Both the position numbers and the translations under genes were made by a program. Source: Stercorarius parasiticus (lineage: Eukaryota; Chordata; Aves; Charadriiformes; Stercorariidae). From it: a stretch of 64,000 nt of DNA. Each line of letters starts with the position of its first letter. Within the stretch, counting starts at the first letter, position 1. Where the stretch lies: positions 160,028 to 224,027 of the forward strand of contig VWZL01002222.1 of the NCBI GenBank assembly GCA_013396915.1, read 5' to 3'. Below are positions 13,301 through 26,804 of the stretch, one piece after another. The notes below the pieces were generated by a model. That model saw only the letters and a list, made by a program, of their open reading frames with translations, had not been told where the DNA came from and ran no database searches.

Positions 13301-14797
13301 CATCTCACCTTCTTCTCCGTAATTCCTAATGCACTCTGTGAAGATAAAGATTGCAGAAACCTAAAAATATACATCAGCAGCAGAAGCACCGTATGCTATT
13401 GGCAGAGCCAGCTCCACCAATGTCAGTGTGCTGCCAAGTTTTGATTTAGTTCCAGAGGTGAAGCTGTACTCTCCTGGCCTTGATCAAGAACTACCAAAAA
13501 ATGGTCATCTTCAGTGCATGCCAATCAACACCTTCTTCTTCAGCAATGTAGAATAAGGTGGCAGAGAGAAGGAAGTGTCAGCCTTATGCATGTTCACCCG
13601 AGACATACTTCAAAACCAAGTTCCTCTCATGTGAGTTAGGCTGATGTTTTCCTGTTACAGAAGTGTTCCCTCCAAAAAGGTGCCTCCAAAAGGCATGTTG
13701 AACATGCATCTACACACTGGAGAAGTGAAGGCCTCTCTTCACTGGCTGCAGTGACAAAATTCAGGTGGGATTGTAATAGCGAGGGACTCCTTTCTTAGTT
13801 TGTTGAACATACTAATCATGTTAGCATATGTAGGTACGTTCCTGCGGTTTCCCTGACAAACTGAAAGCCAAGAGAAATCTTATTAAATCAAATGTTCTTG
13901 ATATCCTCTCTTCAACCTGGCCTAGAATGAGACTTGGACAGGTCTTCCCCCTGCTGATGCAGGATGCACCTCATCTCCTAATTCACCAGAATTTTGATCA
14001 ACTTCAATTCAGCTGCTGCAATGAGACAGAGCTCTGAGCTGGCATATTTTGTTGTTTGCTTAACAGCTTCATTTTATTTAGGGAGAACAACCTAAACCTA
14101 ATGACATTATTTCTATCTCAGTAATTTTCTCCAAGATATATTTCAAGGTATATTTTTCAACTTGCTCATTTGTTATGGTCTGGAAACCTGCCCATGAACA
14201 GCTAGAGGCAGTATGGACCAAAGGGAAGGTCTTGTTTGCTATCGACATCTGAGGGAATGACTATCTCAGTAAGAGAGGACCGAAGATCAGAAGCATGCAT
14301 TTCACATAGAAACATCACCTGAGTAACAGAAAAACTCTGAGTTTACTCCAGAGAGTCAAATTATAGAATCTGGCCTGAAGAATTTAGTGACTGGATGGAG
14401 AACCAAACTCACTCCTCCCTTCAGTTCCTCTGGTGCTGGCGAGGAGCACATTTTTCTTTGGTCAGGGTAATGCAAGCTTGGCAGGCCAGGTAGTGACATG
14501 ACCTTCACCATAATGGGAAGCTATCAAGAATGGCTACTTCCTCTGTTTAAGCAGCAAAGTTGTCCCTTGCCAAGGATGTCAGTCAGATGCTAGACTTTTC
14601 TCCCACTCTTCCTTCATGTTTTTTGGCAGTCTTCAAGTTCATTTCTTTGTTCTTTCAACATATCAGGTGATCTGTGTTGGGCAGTCAGTAAAATAAATTT
14701 ATGAACTGTCTGAAAAAGCCCGCGGGGCCTCAATAAGACTCTCTATTGTTTGTTTGGGTTATTTTTAAGGGTACTGCCATGGTATTGGAGGCAGACA
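10381..14797. other. Non-coding unique sequence, no gene seen
   Basis: I see no supported gene. The largest open frame (10555-11037, plus, 160 codons) has no motif I recognise, low-complexity hydrophobic content near its end, and no splice-like borders I trust. 11.9-12.3 kb is locally GC-richer and open in several frames at once on both strands, which argues for composition rather than coding. A T-rich run lies at 11144-11167. No mobile element was recognised. Confidence 0.5.
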
Positions 14798-14920
14798 GTC
14801 AGATCCTCAACTGATGTAAACCAGCACTGCTTTACTGGCTTTAACACAATGGAGCTACTTCTGGTCAGGCCCTTACTGCTGTAACTCAGCTGCTGGAGAA
14901 ACTTCAGCAGAAGATCTGAC
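14798..14920. repeat. Ancient palindromic (MITE-like) repeat with 8-bp terminal inverted repeats
   Basis: The element begins GTCAGATC (14798-14805) and ends GATCTGAC (14913-14920), a perfect 8-bp inverted repeat. Its left arm, 'cagatcctcaactgatgta', and its middle, 'acaatggagctac', resemble an old family common in reptile and bird genomes whose consensus is nearly self-complementary ('cagatcctcagctggtgta' with mirrored end). I cannot name it securely. The internal arms are heavily mutated, which fits a very old insertion. A non-autonomous DNA transposon is one explanation; a foldback SINE is another. Confidence 0.55.
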
Positions 14921-17900
14921 CTACCTATTATTTTGTGCGTGCTAACTAATAACTACATTTTTTCCCCTCCAGTGAAGTCAGGATAGTGCTGTTATCCTGG
15001 GGTGCCATCATAAGGAAGATACTGAGGGAACTTCTAAAAATGCTGTCTGAATCACTGTGGGACAGGATTTGAAACCAAGGAGAGCTGAAAGTGCCAAACT
15101 ATGGCTGCAAAATGCAAGCTTGCATTTGTGCACTCAGCTGTTCTGAGGACGTGCAAAGGGCATGCCATGTTTCCATATACTTTAAACATATTGTTGGCAT
15201 GTAAACACTCCTTTTATGAAACACAGATAGGGAAACAACATTAGAAGACAGTTAGACCTATTTTTGATGTCTTTCCCTTCCTCTCAGCTCCTCTTCTGTT
15301 TCTCAGGCAGGCACATTGTTCACACTGAGATGGTAAATGTACACAGAAGTGAAGATAGATAGATATATATGCCTTCAGATCCCATTGTATCTTTCACATG
15401 TGTACTAACAACAATGCCTGTGCCCTGCTCTGACTCAGGTAGTTATATCTTGCCTTGTTAATGACCTCCCCAGAGTTTCTCTTGGATGCAGGTTTTCTCT
15501 TTTAGGTTTCTATCCTAAACAGTGGTTCTTCCTTTGATGCAAAGCTACTACCTACAACACATCGTTCAAGCACTGCCAACATGAGGTTTGGCTTGTATGT
15601 CCTCTGCTTTTTAAACACCTACCAGTGCTATTACACCTTTGAGGGAATTTCTGGGTAAAGTGATTTATTTGTAAAGGTAGACCTCCAAATTCACATTTGA
15701 TTTAAGTGTAAAGTCCTTCATATTTGCACCTAGCAAAATTAATCCTGGGAGGGAAAAAGGGAAGACTTCTTATGTGATTTCTTCATCACACAAGTAGACA
15801 ACACCTTTTCACCTCAGTGCTACACTGTAAAGATGAGATTAGTACCACAGTATGATCTTCAGAAACACTAAAGATATGATATATTTTAACACAAAGTATT
15901 GTTTTCTTTTGAAGACAGTCTTGCCTGCTGTTCCCTTCCACTACCACTAACTCTCCGTCACAAGTCCATTCTAACCAGGTCTGCCACGAGAAAGCCTGTT
16001 AAACAGACTCTGCACAACTTGCACTTCAGGACTGCTAAACAAAGAGGCAAGTGTTTGGCTACTTGTAGTCATGTCCATGGTTCTGGGGTTCCTGACATGC
16101 TGAGGTCAGCTTATTGCTGATTGATCAGCTACATTCCCTTCAGTGGCTTAAGGCAGAGTGTATGTAACCTACTTTCATGCCATGCCTTGGAATGATTTCA
16201 CATGACCTTCAGAAGATAAATCTCCTTTTATTTACTTAAACACACGCAGTGGCTGGTAGAGAACTCATCTGTGGCAAAAAGAAACATTTCTGGATTCCAC
16301 CCTGCAGAGCAATGGAAAAAAGATGATTGTATTCACCTTTGATTGCTGTCACTAGTTACTGCAATTCCCTACCATGGGTTGAAGTTAAATGCAGGCTTGA
16401 AGTACAGGTTCCTGGAGGCTACTTGCTTGCTTGTGTCATGCAGTAAGCCAGGCAACACTGGCCTTGCAATCTGTGATGCTATTCCACATTACATCTTAAC
16501 CCCCATCCCCTTTTGATGACTTCTCTTAGAAGAAAATAAAAAAGCAAGCTACAAGTGGTGAATGACAAATGACGAATCACCGCTCCAACAGTTCTTTAAA
16601 GAAGAATCAGATAAAAAGATGGAAGTGAGCTGGAAAATGTTAAGATTCTCTTTCCTACCCTGGTGTTTGATGTAGGATGGAGACAAATCTTCAAGCCAAG
16701 ATGTTAAAGAGAAAGAAAGGTAATGTTTTTAATGACACCCATGGACACCACTTGTGGAGGCCACCTGCACATCATTTGCTGGTTTTCTGCAACAATAATG
16801 ACTTCACTGCTCTTGGCTATATTAACAACAAAGAGCAGAGTGATTCTTGTCCAAAATGCCACAGTTAAAGGAAGATTTTGTCAAATACTCTTTTCAAGGA
16901 TGGGACAGGGGAAAAACAAATCAGCATTTTATTTCCTCCTGTTTTTTCAACCAGTTCCCAAAATAGCTTTAGGAAACTGGTAGGCAGACCTCAGTATTTA
17001 CTGTGTATATGGACAGCTCACATGGATTATGAAGAAAATGCTCTGTCTTCTGTCACAGTTCCATCCAACTGCCTATCTGCATTTTGGAGGTTTTGCCCTC
17101 CCACTTACTCATGTGCAGTTGGAATCCATCAAAATCAGCATGAAAATAACCAGTGGTCTGACCTGTACGACTATGCTATTCCCACACATTTTTGTAATAT
17201 ACTGGGCCTTGCAGAGTACTAGGACTTTAAAACACTCCAAGAATCAGTTCCTTTCCTAAGCACCAAGAACCCACCAAATAACAAAGGAATCCTCTTGAAG
17301 TAATGACCAGCTTGTAATGAACCACAATGAATTCAGGCTGAGGAAAGGAAATGCAGACTGTTCCTACACACAGAGACAATTTGACAGATAATTACTCCTG
17401 TGAGTCATTCATGAAGTAGACTTCCTCTGATAAGAAACAAATTGCCATCATCCTTTTTTTTTGTTGTTCCTTCCTTAGTCTCATGACAGAGACTGCTGCA
17501 GGACAGGGAGTGAGGGGAGGCTCTACGGTCACCAGCTATTTAAGCAAAGAGGCTGAGCCCAGCATTTTTAGGCTTACAGGTATGCAAATACCACAGTTAA
17601 ATGCTTTTCAAAATTAGTTTCTGACCACCCTGAAATTGTTGGACCTCCTTCTTCAAAGAGGGCCCACAGGAAATGAATTTGTCCTCCAACATGCTTGGTA
17701 CTAGTTCTATTTCCACAGGGGGATAACCAATGACTTCAGGATGGGAGCGATTTCAGATCGAGGCACGGATGGCATTTCTCTGTGTTTTTGCCATTAATAC
17801 TTTCTGATTCATTTAGGGTCCTTAGAGAAAGAGGTGCAATGCATGAAACCTTAAACACGTTGGGCTTAATACGAACGTACACAATCATATTTCACTCTGG

Positions 17901-19000
17901 ATATACTGGGAAAGGTTACCGTTCGTCTCTGAAACACTGTCTTTGTGGTGAACCTGATCAAACTGCCTTTACAGACCATGCAAAGATTCCAACTGGATTC
18001 ACTGTGTGCTGGGTTCAGACCCGTGAGATTCGGCTGAAAAAATTTAAACAGCATACAGTAATTGCTCCTTAGATTGCAATGGCTTTATAAGCCTTCCTGT
18101 TATCACAGTCAATACACTGCTCCAAACAGGAGAGACAGGAATACATCTATCTCAAGTTAAGGAAAAATTACAACATCCTTCCGTTACTGTTTTAACCAAA
18201 CACTTTGCAGTTCTCAGTCACTGGTCTCTTGGTAGGAGGCAGGCACCCAATCAGTGAGGATGAGCATCATGTTAGGAATGCAAAGCACTTAATAAAAGGA
18301 AGACTAGCATCTCCGAAGTGCAGAAAGACACTAACATTTGATTACCTGGGAAGACGCTCCAGGGAGAAATTCATGACCACAGAAAATAGTTTCCAAATTA
18401 AATACGGTACGATGCAAGCATTCAAAACTACATGCAAACTGTGTAAAATGTTTTTTTCCAAAAGAGCATCAAATGATGAATTCAGTAATAATTTCAATGA
18501 GATCTGACTCTCCTTTGCTTGGAGTTTGCTTCAGCCATTTACACCCAAGAACAACAAGCTAAAGCTGCCATGAGTTGGAACAGAGTTGGCTTTATGTCTG
18601 TTTTCCATTGCTGCATACTAAGGTGTGAGATATTAGCAAATAACTTGCAGACAGAAGGGAGAAAGGCCACCAGTTCTACTCTTTCCACATTGCAGCAAAA
18701 GCATAAGGTTACAGGGAGGAAGAAAAATTGTTTAAAGGTCTGTATAAATGCTGAACAAAAAAATGAAATCTGATGGGACTGTTCAGTATATTTACTCCCC
18801 ATGGTCACTTGAGGCTGATTTGAGCACTGCAGACAGCAAGACATATAGCTTTACAGCAAGGCTACTATCTTGCCAGGTAAGTCCTTCAAATTGCTGTATT
18901 GCTCGTCCTGACTCAACAGCAAGAGGCAGAGATTACGGTCAGAGAAGAGAGGTACACAAATAATCACAGACATTATTCATAGCATCAGACATTTAGACCT
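14921..19000. other. Non-coding unique sequence, no gene seen
   Basis: I recognise no gene or mobile element. Open frames are short (at most 114 codons) and mutually overlapping. Small simple stretches occur, for example gatagatagatatatat near 15354-15370 and a T-run at 17453-17461. The sequence is even in composition and could be intronic or intergenic. Confidence 0.5.
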
Positions 19001-19065
19001 TGAACTGAAAGCCCACTAAACTCACCAGGAGCCTTTCCATTGTTTCCAGTGGGCTTTGGATCTGC
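19000..19065. repeat. Ancient palindromic repeat copy with a 10-bp inverted repeat
   Basis: AAAGCCCACT at 19008-19017 is exactly complementary to AGTGGGCTTT at 19048-19057, separated by 30 bases. The whole resembles a widespread amniote palindrome of the type 'gatccaaagcccattgaagt ... caatgggctttggatc'; the right arm continues 'gggctttggatct'. The family name is not certain. This copy keeps its arms better than its loop. Confidence 0.55.
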
Positions 19066-22000
19066 CACTAATCCAGTAAATTTTAGGGTGGGATTTCCTC
19101 TCTCCAGATATGCTCTTAACAGATACCTTTTTCATTTCATCACAAAGGAACAGACAAAAACCAGCTTTCAAACAGTTGTGTTGGAGGTGGGGGATAGCCT
19201 ATGTGTCCTGGAATAATTTAAATATCCCCATCCCTGACTTTTACTTATTATAAGAGCATTTCTCCAGATTCTAATACTAACACTTGCAGAATTGAAGTGA
19301 GCAAGAAGGAAGAAAGCTTGTCCAGCAGTTGCCTGTATAACCTGCCATTGCTACTGGTGATCTCTAGTGGAAAGCCTTAGTGGAGCCAGCCCTTACCCAA
19401 TGGTCATTCTGCCTCCTCCTGGCAGGAAAGAAGAGAAATTGCTTCATCTGATCTTCAGTGTTAGCTTAACCTTAGCTTTGACAAAGTTCCTAAGACCTTT
19501 GTCCTGTGGTGGGGAGGAAGCCAAAGAGACCCTAAACCAGCCTCTTGATGAAGACCAGTTTTCTTCTCATTTTATGCAGGTTGGGCGTGCTGGATCACCT
19601 CTCTGCTCACTACATACCCATTCACCCATTATCTTCTTGGCATGCCACAATACTGCTGTGCAAATAGGGAGTGGGGATGTATCCTTCAACTGCTTGTATG
19701 GCCCCACTGGAGTAACCTGGCATTTCCAGACCATGCTATCTGAGTCCATTTCACTGAGTGAGGAACCTCAGCTCAGACACATGACAGAATATGACTAACA
19801 TGAGGCATAGAGTGAGCAGGCTCTCTCAACAAAATACAAACAGCCACATTCACAAATACACTCCGATATGTGCATGTGTGTATCAGAAAATACCTGCTGT
19901 GACTACATGCTGCTATTTTTTCTACTAACTATCCCAGAAGAAATGATTATGAGGCAAAATGTAAAAGAGATTAAAACTTTTCACAAGATGATAACATTTC
20001 AGTGCTTTAGCAAATACTTTGAAAACGCTTTCCAGTGTTGGTGTTACACATACCCTCCAGCCTGATCTAAGCCCCTGTGGAAGCCAGCAGAACCCCATGC
20101 ATTCATTTCCACAAACAGAACTCAGGCCGCATGTGTGTGATCAACACTATCTCTAATCCCATCACCTGATGTCTTTACTTTCATACTCAAAAGGAAAAGT
20201 CAAACAGGTGAAAATAGCAGCAATGTCACATTTTCAATCCAGTTCTAAAAGCAGAACCTAGTGGGCATGAATTTGCAAGGATCAAGTGACAGTGCTGCTT
20301 CTGCACCTGCAGAAAGACACAGTGCTGTGTATCTGAGGCTGCCGGCATGCTGAGCACTACCACCACCCCTCGCATGGAGGGACATAGTCAGCGTCGCCAC
20401 TTCCACAAACACCAGTCCCCAGGAAGGGAGTTACACCACAGGCACTCAAGCCAAGGGTGAATTAAACAGAGGCCCCCATTTGGAGACGTGCAGGGAGGGA
20501 TCACATATTTGTGCGTGCACGTGTCCAACACCAGCTGAACCTAAAAGGGGTGTCAGGATGCAAAAAAATACCAAGGAACAGTATAGGGCAATAGAGGAGG
20601 AGTCAGAAGGCAAGAAAAGACGTTTTCTCAAATGCACAAGCTACTTTATCCCAATCTCTAGTTCAGCCAGACATCCCATCGGGTCAGTAGTAGGGGCTGA
20701 CACCAACCATTGCATTATAAGCAGAATGTATATTTGGGATCAGTTAGTGCTTTCCAGTACAGTTAAACCAGCTTGTCCAGGAAAAGCATATCAATTTAAT
20801 CCTGCCTACAGAGCGCCAGGGCTGTCATTTCCCACCTGTGCCACAGAACGACTAGTGTATATTCATGAACAGTGGTCTTATTACTAAGAATACACCTAAT
20901 GTGTATTACAGTGTAGCAGGAGACAAGTTACAACAGCCCTATTAAAGGAAATCGCAGAGATCACAGAATTGACACACTCTGTTTAAAGGCAGCCACACTT
21001 ATACTTGATTGCACAACTAGAGACAAGTTTGTTATGTACCTCATCTTTCATGAACACTCATATTTACTAGTTTAAAACATAAGATAAAAGCCAGCCGTGC
21101 TTTGGCAAAGAAATAGGGGACAATATCAAATGATAAACTCAGCATATTTATAGGTGTAAACAGATCTTGAAGAGTTAGATATAATAAGCACTCAATGATA
21201 TGGGGCAAACACCGTGAGACTTGAAAGCAAGAAATATCCAACGACTTGTAACATCAAAAATAACAATTGCAGGTCTTAGCAGGCAAATGAAATATGAACG
21301 ACAAATAAGTATGCATAAGAAAGGAAAAACCACATTAAATACTTTGATCATTGCTACAGGATGAGTGTTTTACAAAAGAACAATACAAAATTGATCAGAT
21401 AATTATTCGTAAATGCTGATCATTTTGAGAGCAAGTATGGTTTAACTAGCTCATACTAAGGAGGACATGCTGCATTTCAGCAAAACTGATAATGTTGGAA
21501 AAATGAGGCAACGTATCAGGAGGCATGCAGATGGAACAGTGAATTGTTAACAGTGAATTAGGGCCACAGGTTTAAGTGATATAATACTTTCAGAATTTCA
21601 AAAAAAAAGGAATAGAAATTGAAAATCAAAGAAGCATCCTTGGATGTTTCCACATGAGGGCTTTGTTTAGGAGAAATGACTTATGGACTCAAAAGCGAAT
21701 GATACAAGGCAGTTACGTGCTCTTTGTAAAAAAAAAAAAAAAAAAAGACAAAGAGGCATAATAAAAAAAGGAACACAGACTGGAGCATGTTAATGTCAGC
21801 AGTAGAGACAGCCTGGGAAACTATTTTAAGAGATCAAGAGGAAAAATATTTAGAAAAGCATGAGTTGATTAAGAACAGGCAATGTGAATATCTAGAAAAA
21901 GAGATCAAGTCTCCCTTGTTGGAATTCACTAGGAATGATGCCTCTCAGGTCTACCAGCATTGCACGCTTGGAACAGCAGTGAGGTCTGCTGTCATCTCCA

Positions 22001-25000
22001 CAGAAACTTGTACACACCCCGGACCTGTTTACAGCTTTTCATGGCCTGCACAGAACCCGAGACTTCTCAGCTCCTGCAGGAAGGAATTCGCGCAGTAAAG
22101 AGCTTGATACTGTGGGTAGAAAATCCCCTCTGAATTAAACCCAGAGATCAAGAGGAATCTGCTTCAGAATGCCTTAATGCTCTTTGATGCACAGCCAAAG
22201 ATCATTCTCCTCTTCGTATTTCCAGCACATTTAGTCCTAGTCTGTTCAGTTCTGCATTTTTCACATAAGTGGCCATTGTCAATGAAGGAAGGGCTGTGGC
22301 TATTCCTGTTCAGACTGGGACTAGTGTGACCACAGAAGAAGCCTATCTGGTGCATGGGGAAAGAAAGTATATGCTTCATTTGTCTGCCAGCAGACAGGCA
22401 AGTAGCTGATAGGTAAAAAGTAAGACCATCTAAACCCTCAGATGAGGGAGAGCCATGAAAATCAATGTGTCTCCACTTATTTCAACTCTGTCATGCCCAG
22501 TTAGGGAGCAAAGTCATGGCAAGGGACTGGCACAAGTTGACTGTAATGAGTTAGCTAACACCAGCTGGGGATATTGTCTGGTGGTAAGACCAAGATAAGA
22601 CTGCCTGGGTCATTTAAAGTCTCACAGCCTTACAAGCTAAGGGCACAAGACAATTTGGGGATAACTTCGAGGTGTTATTTTTGACTACTTTGTTCTGCTG
22701 AAAGAGACAGCACTAGAGCAGACTCCAATGCCCACAGACAGAAGCTATTAAAAAAATGGTAAGAAGAGTAGCTCAAAAGAGTTTGTCGTTTTGGTGGACA
22801 GGAGGCTGGCAAGGAGAAATGTGTCTCTTTGCACAATTATGGGAACTGTGAGAAGAAAAGGTCACCACAGTCTAGATACTCCCACTCGGTAAATCTCTTC
22901 TCAGATGTGGGTCCTTATAGATGTCCTGCAGCAATGGTCACATCAGAAGAGAGAAGACAGTGTAAGAGGAACGACATGGCTAGAATCAGTCACTCACTGG
23001 ATAACAAGACATGCCTCAATGGTGCACACATTAGCAAGGAGTCTCCTGCAGCACGCTTGTGCCCAGCTGCCTCCAGAGCACAGACACAGAGAAACCAGAC
23101 CCAGGGGTCCATGTAGACTCTTGGTTGTTCCAGAACTTGTTATTTTAGGGAGAAGTAGGGGAAATGCAAGGTTACACCCAGGAACCTTTCCTTTCAAACA
23201 CCCTGTTACACTCAATAGACTCAGTGTTGCTGCAGGAGCCTTCTTTAAGACACTCACTACTTTGTAACCCTCTATGCTGTGTTCCTCTTATCTCCCCTTT
23301 TCTCAGGCAGTCAGTCCTGACCTTTTCATCACCCAATCCACCGATGGCCCCTCTTATGTCCCTCAAAATGAATGCATCAAACTCACAGCAGCTGGAATAT
23401 GTTTGCATTTGACAGGAACTTTGCAGCCCACCCGAGTCAAGCAAGAATGGTGCACTCTTCTTGGAGATGAAAAGGATTAGGAAACAGAGGGCCTGATGCT
23501 GACGTGACTCAGTTGGGCCCCTTGTGTACAGAAGAAGGAGGGGGGAGTGATGGTGCTCTTATGGAGAACAAGGACAGGTGGGGTCTATATACCAGTGCTG
23601 CCATCTCAGATGCCTGTGGAGAAGAAACAAAAAATACTAGATAAAGTGCTTTAAGGGTTAAGAACTTCAAGGGGATAGCCTGCACAGTCTCAAAGAAGAG
23701 ATAATAAAGAGCCTGTAACACTAGATCCAGCTTCTATGTAAAGATAATCTACTCGATGGGGGCTTAATCCTAGCAAGGGCTCTATAAAGGCTGGGAAAAA
23801 AAGGGGGTATAGTGTGAACCCTGAATAGTCTAATTGATCCCAAAAGTAGAGTTCCTTTTTATATGTAAATCTCCCGTCTCTCTTCAACCTCTTGATCATT
23901 CAGGGTCTAATCAAGGAGTTTCCAAAAAGACATCTGCTGTCTGTAGAAAAAGCCATCCCCTTGTTTAAAGCTCTTCTCTCTCACCCAAAGTTTGAAGCTG
24001 TGACTCCCCTCAAGCCACTTTAGACTCAAAAGTTCATGCTGCTGACGTCCTCTAGTACAGGTGATGGGGTCTCAGTGCAAACAAGAGGATCTCTGCCCAT
24101 CACTCCACAGGCCACAGCAGGCGCACTGGTAAGAGAGGCAAAGCTGAAGAGCACAAGAGAACTCATGAGACTGCATTAAGAAATTGGTTCCTTTTGAGCA
24201 CTTTCTTCTGCCTGAAGAGAGAGAAGTCACTATGGCAGAAGCTATTTTAAATGAAGGCCTCATCCCTTTGCTTTGGCAGCTAGCCATGTCTGTTGCATGA
24301 CCAAGAAGAATTACCTGAGATACCAAGCCGACAGGCTTCTCAGGTGCTAGAAAACAGTATAATTCAATTTGCTGTTCTCACAGCTTTGGTATTTTGGAGA
24401 ACTTGAGAAGAGGCAGAAAAGACTGCTGGTGGAGAAGGCTAAACACTGAGCAGAAGAAAGCTTCCTCTTGGACAACCTTGATCCAAGAACTGATGAACCA
24501 ACAGGCTCACCCTACCTCCAAGAGCCAGGATCATTGCTGGAGAAGCAATAAGGTCACAGCTGGTGGTGATGGTGCTGCCTCTTCAGCCTGCCCCACTGGT
24601 GAAGAAATATAGCCAGATGAGTCAGAGAATGCAGAGGCAGCAACGCAGCACCTGGAGTTCTGCTACAGCAGCTTCTGGGCACGGAGAGGAGGGACGGAGG
24701 TGGTGTTCTCTGTCTTAACAGTAAGCCCACAGACACAGGTGGAAATGCATTAGGTATTCTCCGGTCTCTCCAAGTAAGCTCCCCTTCTGGGAGACTGCCA
24801 CCTTGGACTCACTGACAGCCACAAAGCCTTGCTCCTCCTGAGGAAAGAGGACGTCTGAAGACAGCTCTTTGCCTTCAGGGTGCCAGGAAGGGCAGTTGAA
24901 ACAGGATGAGAAGGGTTCCTTGTCATGGGACAACCATTTCAGTAGTTTCTTCCTGGCTTTTCCTCAATTGTTGGCTGGTTTTGCTTCCTCCTTTATGATG

Positions 25001-25148
25001 GAGGAAGAGGTAAGTTTTGGGAAATGAGAAGCTCCAGAGACATATCTGGAAGCCGGAGTGAGAGCCAGTCCCCTCCTGTGCTCACTGTCTGCATAGCAGA
25101 AGGCAACAAAATCAGCAGAGGTAAAGTTAGCACATTTTGCACACCACA
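19066..25148. other. Non-coding unique sequence, no gene seen
   Basis: I recognise no gene. The longest frames (143 codons at 19367-19798; 135 codons at 20480-20887) have no domain and no convincing splice borders. A faint further relative of the 'gcctgatcCaaagcccattga' family may exist at 20068-20110 but is too weak to list separately. A poly-A tract with flanking inverted repeat is at 21720-21755. The rest is unremarkable. Confidence 0.5.
21720..21755. repeat. Poly-A tract flanked by an 8-bp inverted repeat
   Basis: CTCTTTGT (21720-21727), then 19 A residues (21728-21746), one G, then ACAAAGAG (21748-21755). The flanks are exact reverse complements. The A run could be the tail of a retroposed fragment, but the sequence upstream is not recognised and no target duplication is visible. 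Confidence 0.8.
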
Positions 25149-25185
25149 GTCTGATCTAAAGCTCATTGAATATCACTGGCATTAA
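25149..25185. repeat. Fragment of the 'gatccaaagcccattga' palindromic family
   Basis: The stretch 'tctgatctaaagctcattga' followed by 'atatcactgg' resembles the left arm of the family whose other copy lies at 19000-19065. Only one arm is visible, so this is a half-element or a copy whose second arm has decayed. The assignment is by eye. Confidence 0.4.
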
Positions 25186-26804
25186 TTAGATTTTTGCCTT
25201 GCTTCTTTCCAACAGCTTAGATGGCAGAGCAAAGGAAAACCATCTAGAAAGAGACTGACTTTATCCATTCTGTGAAAACAGAGCAGCAGAACAGCAAAAG
25301 CAACAGATGTGATTGACCAAATGGCCTCTGCTTTTTCTGCAGAGGTCTCACAACATATCCCTGTTACTTGCATTCTAGATGTATGTGCTTTTCTTACAAA
25401 TTGCATTATTACTGTGTATTTTCTTGTGTGAAAAATTTCCTTCACTCAGATGAAAATAAAATCAATGCTCTAGCTGATGCTTGGAATGATGTGGCCCCAA
25501 CACATAAACACACAGATCTGCTGTCAGAACTTTTCTGCTTTTCTTTTTCTTTCTTTTAATACAAGTCTGGAATCCACTGAGTGTTCTTCAAGTCTAAGCT
25601 CCAAACATTTCAAACAGCACAAAAGGTATGACAAGATGAAAGAAAATGTCCACAAATAGACAGCTAGACAACTAGTTAGCAGCTGTCTGCTTTTCTTCAG
25701 GTTTGGCGTTTTTTTCTCCTGTAGAGAAAAAAATAAATTATTTTTCATTCTTGAAGGAGCTGACTTCAGATTCTTTTGTGCTGGCAAGAATCCAGCCCTG
25801 TTTAGTGCTCGAAGGGGGGGAGGAGGTGAGCACCTTATGATGCTATGTGTAAACATGAACGTGAGAATGAATTGTCTAACACAGTATGTGTACAGTTGCA
25901 ACAGTTTAAGCAGCATTGCTCATTTTCCATCTTTTGTATTGTACCGATCACAGTTTAATGAGGTTTTTGGTGTTCTATCAAGTCAGACCATTAATGTAGA
26001 AAAAGGAACCAAAAAGAGCAGGTTTTGATTAAAAATGTCTATGGGCTTTTGGGACCTGGTTTAAATTTTTCAGATTTTGAGCAAGCATGGAGCCTGCAGT
26101 TGAAGTTATTTATCTTCTCCTCAGACAAATCTGGATGGGGGGAAGGGTGGTAATGCTTAAATCCTTTATTTTAGTTACTACTGTTCTTTGCAAGTGTTTT
26201 CCTTCTGTCATTTATGTTCTTCTTCTCCCCCTAAACAGATGATCATCAGACAACGTGGACTCCTGTTTAACTTGCAGATTTGATTTGGAAACCTGAGCAT
26301 TGAACACAAATATGAAACACAAGCTGCAGTTGCATTCTCCTCCAAATCTTTACTGCTCACTCAGAGAATTCACTCACTCCCTTTGCAAGCCTTAGTGTGA
26401 GGCTGAAAAACTTTCCCTCCTCACCTCCTTCTGGGTCTCTTTGTGTGTACATAAATGAATGTGAGTGTGTGCGTACGCATGCACAGGAGTCAGCATGCCA
26501 GACAGCATTCCACAGCAGATGACAGTTCCTCCTTCCTCCCTTTATTTGCACATTTAGCATGAGTCGCATTCCTCCGGTACCTGCTGAAAGGGTGAAGAGA
26601 TGCTGTCCAAGGCTGGGCTACAGAAGATGGGTGGGAAGAACCTCCCTCGTCTGGATAGATCATACATAACCAGACACAGCAGAGTTTCCATCCCACTGAA
26701 ATAAACTTGTATGACAGCGCTTGCAGCTCTTTCCATTGACAGCTTCCAAGCCATTTTGCTTCTTTTTCTTTTCCCATCCATTATCTTCCTTGTGCTTTTG
26801 GACC
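25186..26804. other. Non-coding unique sequence, no gene seen
   Basis: I recognise no gene or element. A 130-codon minus frame at 25524-25916 contains simple-sequence residues (a run of prolines from a C/G-rich tract at 25815-25826) and no domain. A short alternating purine-pyrimidine patch (gtgtgtgcgtacgcatgca) lies at 26465-26483. Confidence 0.5.

Noticed and set aside
19367..19798. 143-codon plus-strand open frame
   Set aside because: No family resemblance, and a competing minus-strand frame covers the same bases. Most likely chance.
20068..20110. Possible third copy of the 'gatccaaagcccattga' palindrome
   Set aside because: Only 'gcctgatctaagccc' fits; the rest has diverged beyond recognition.
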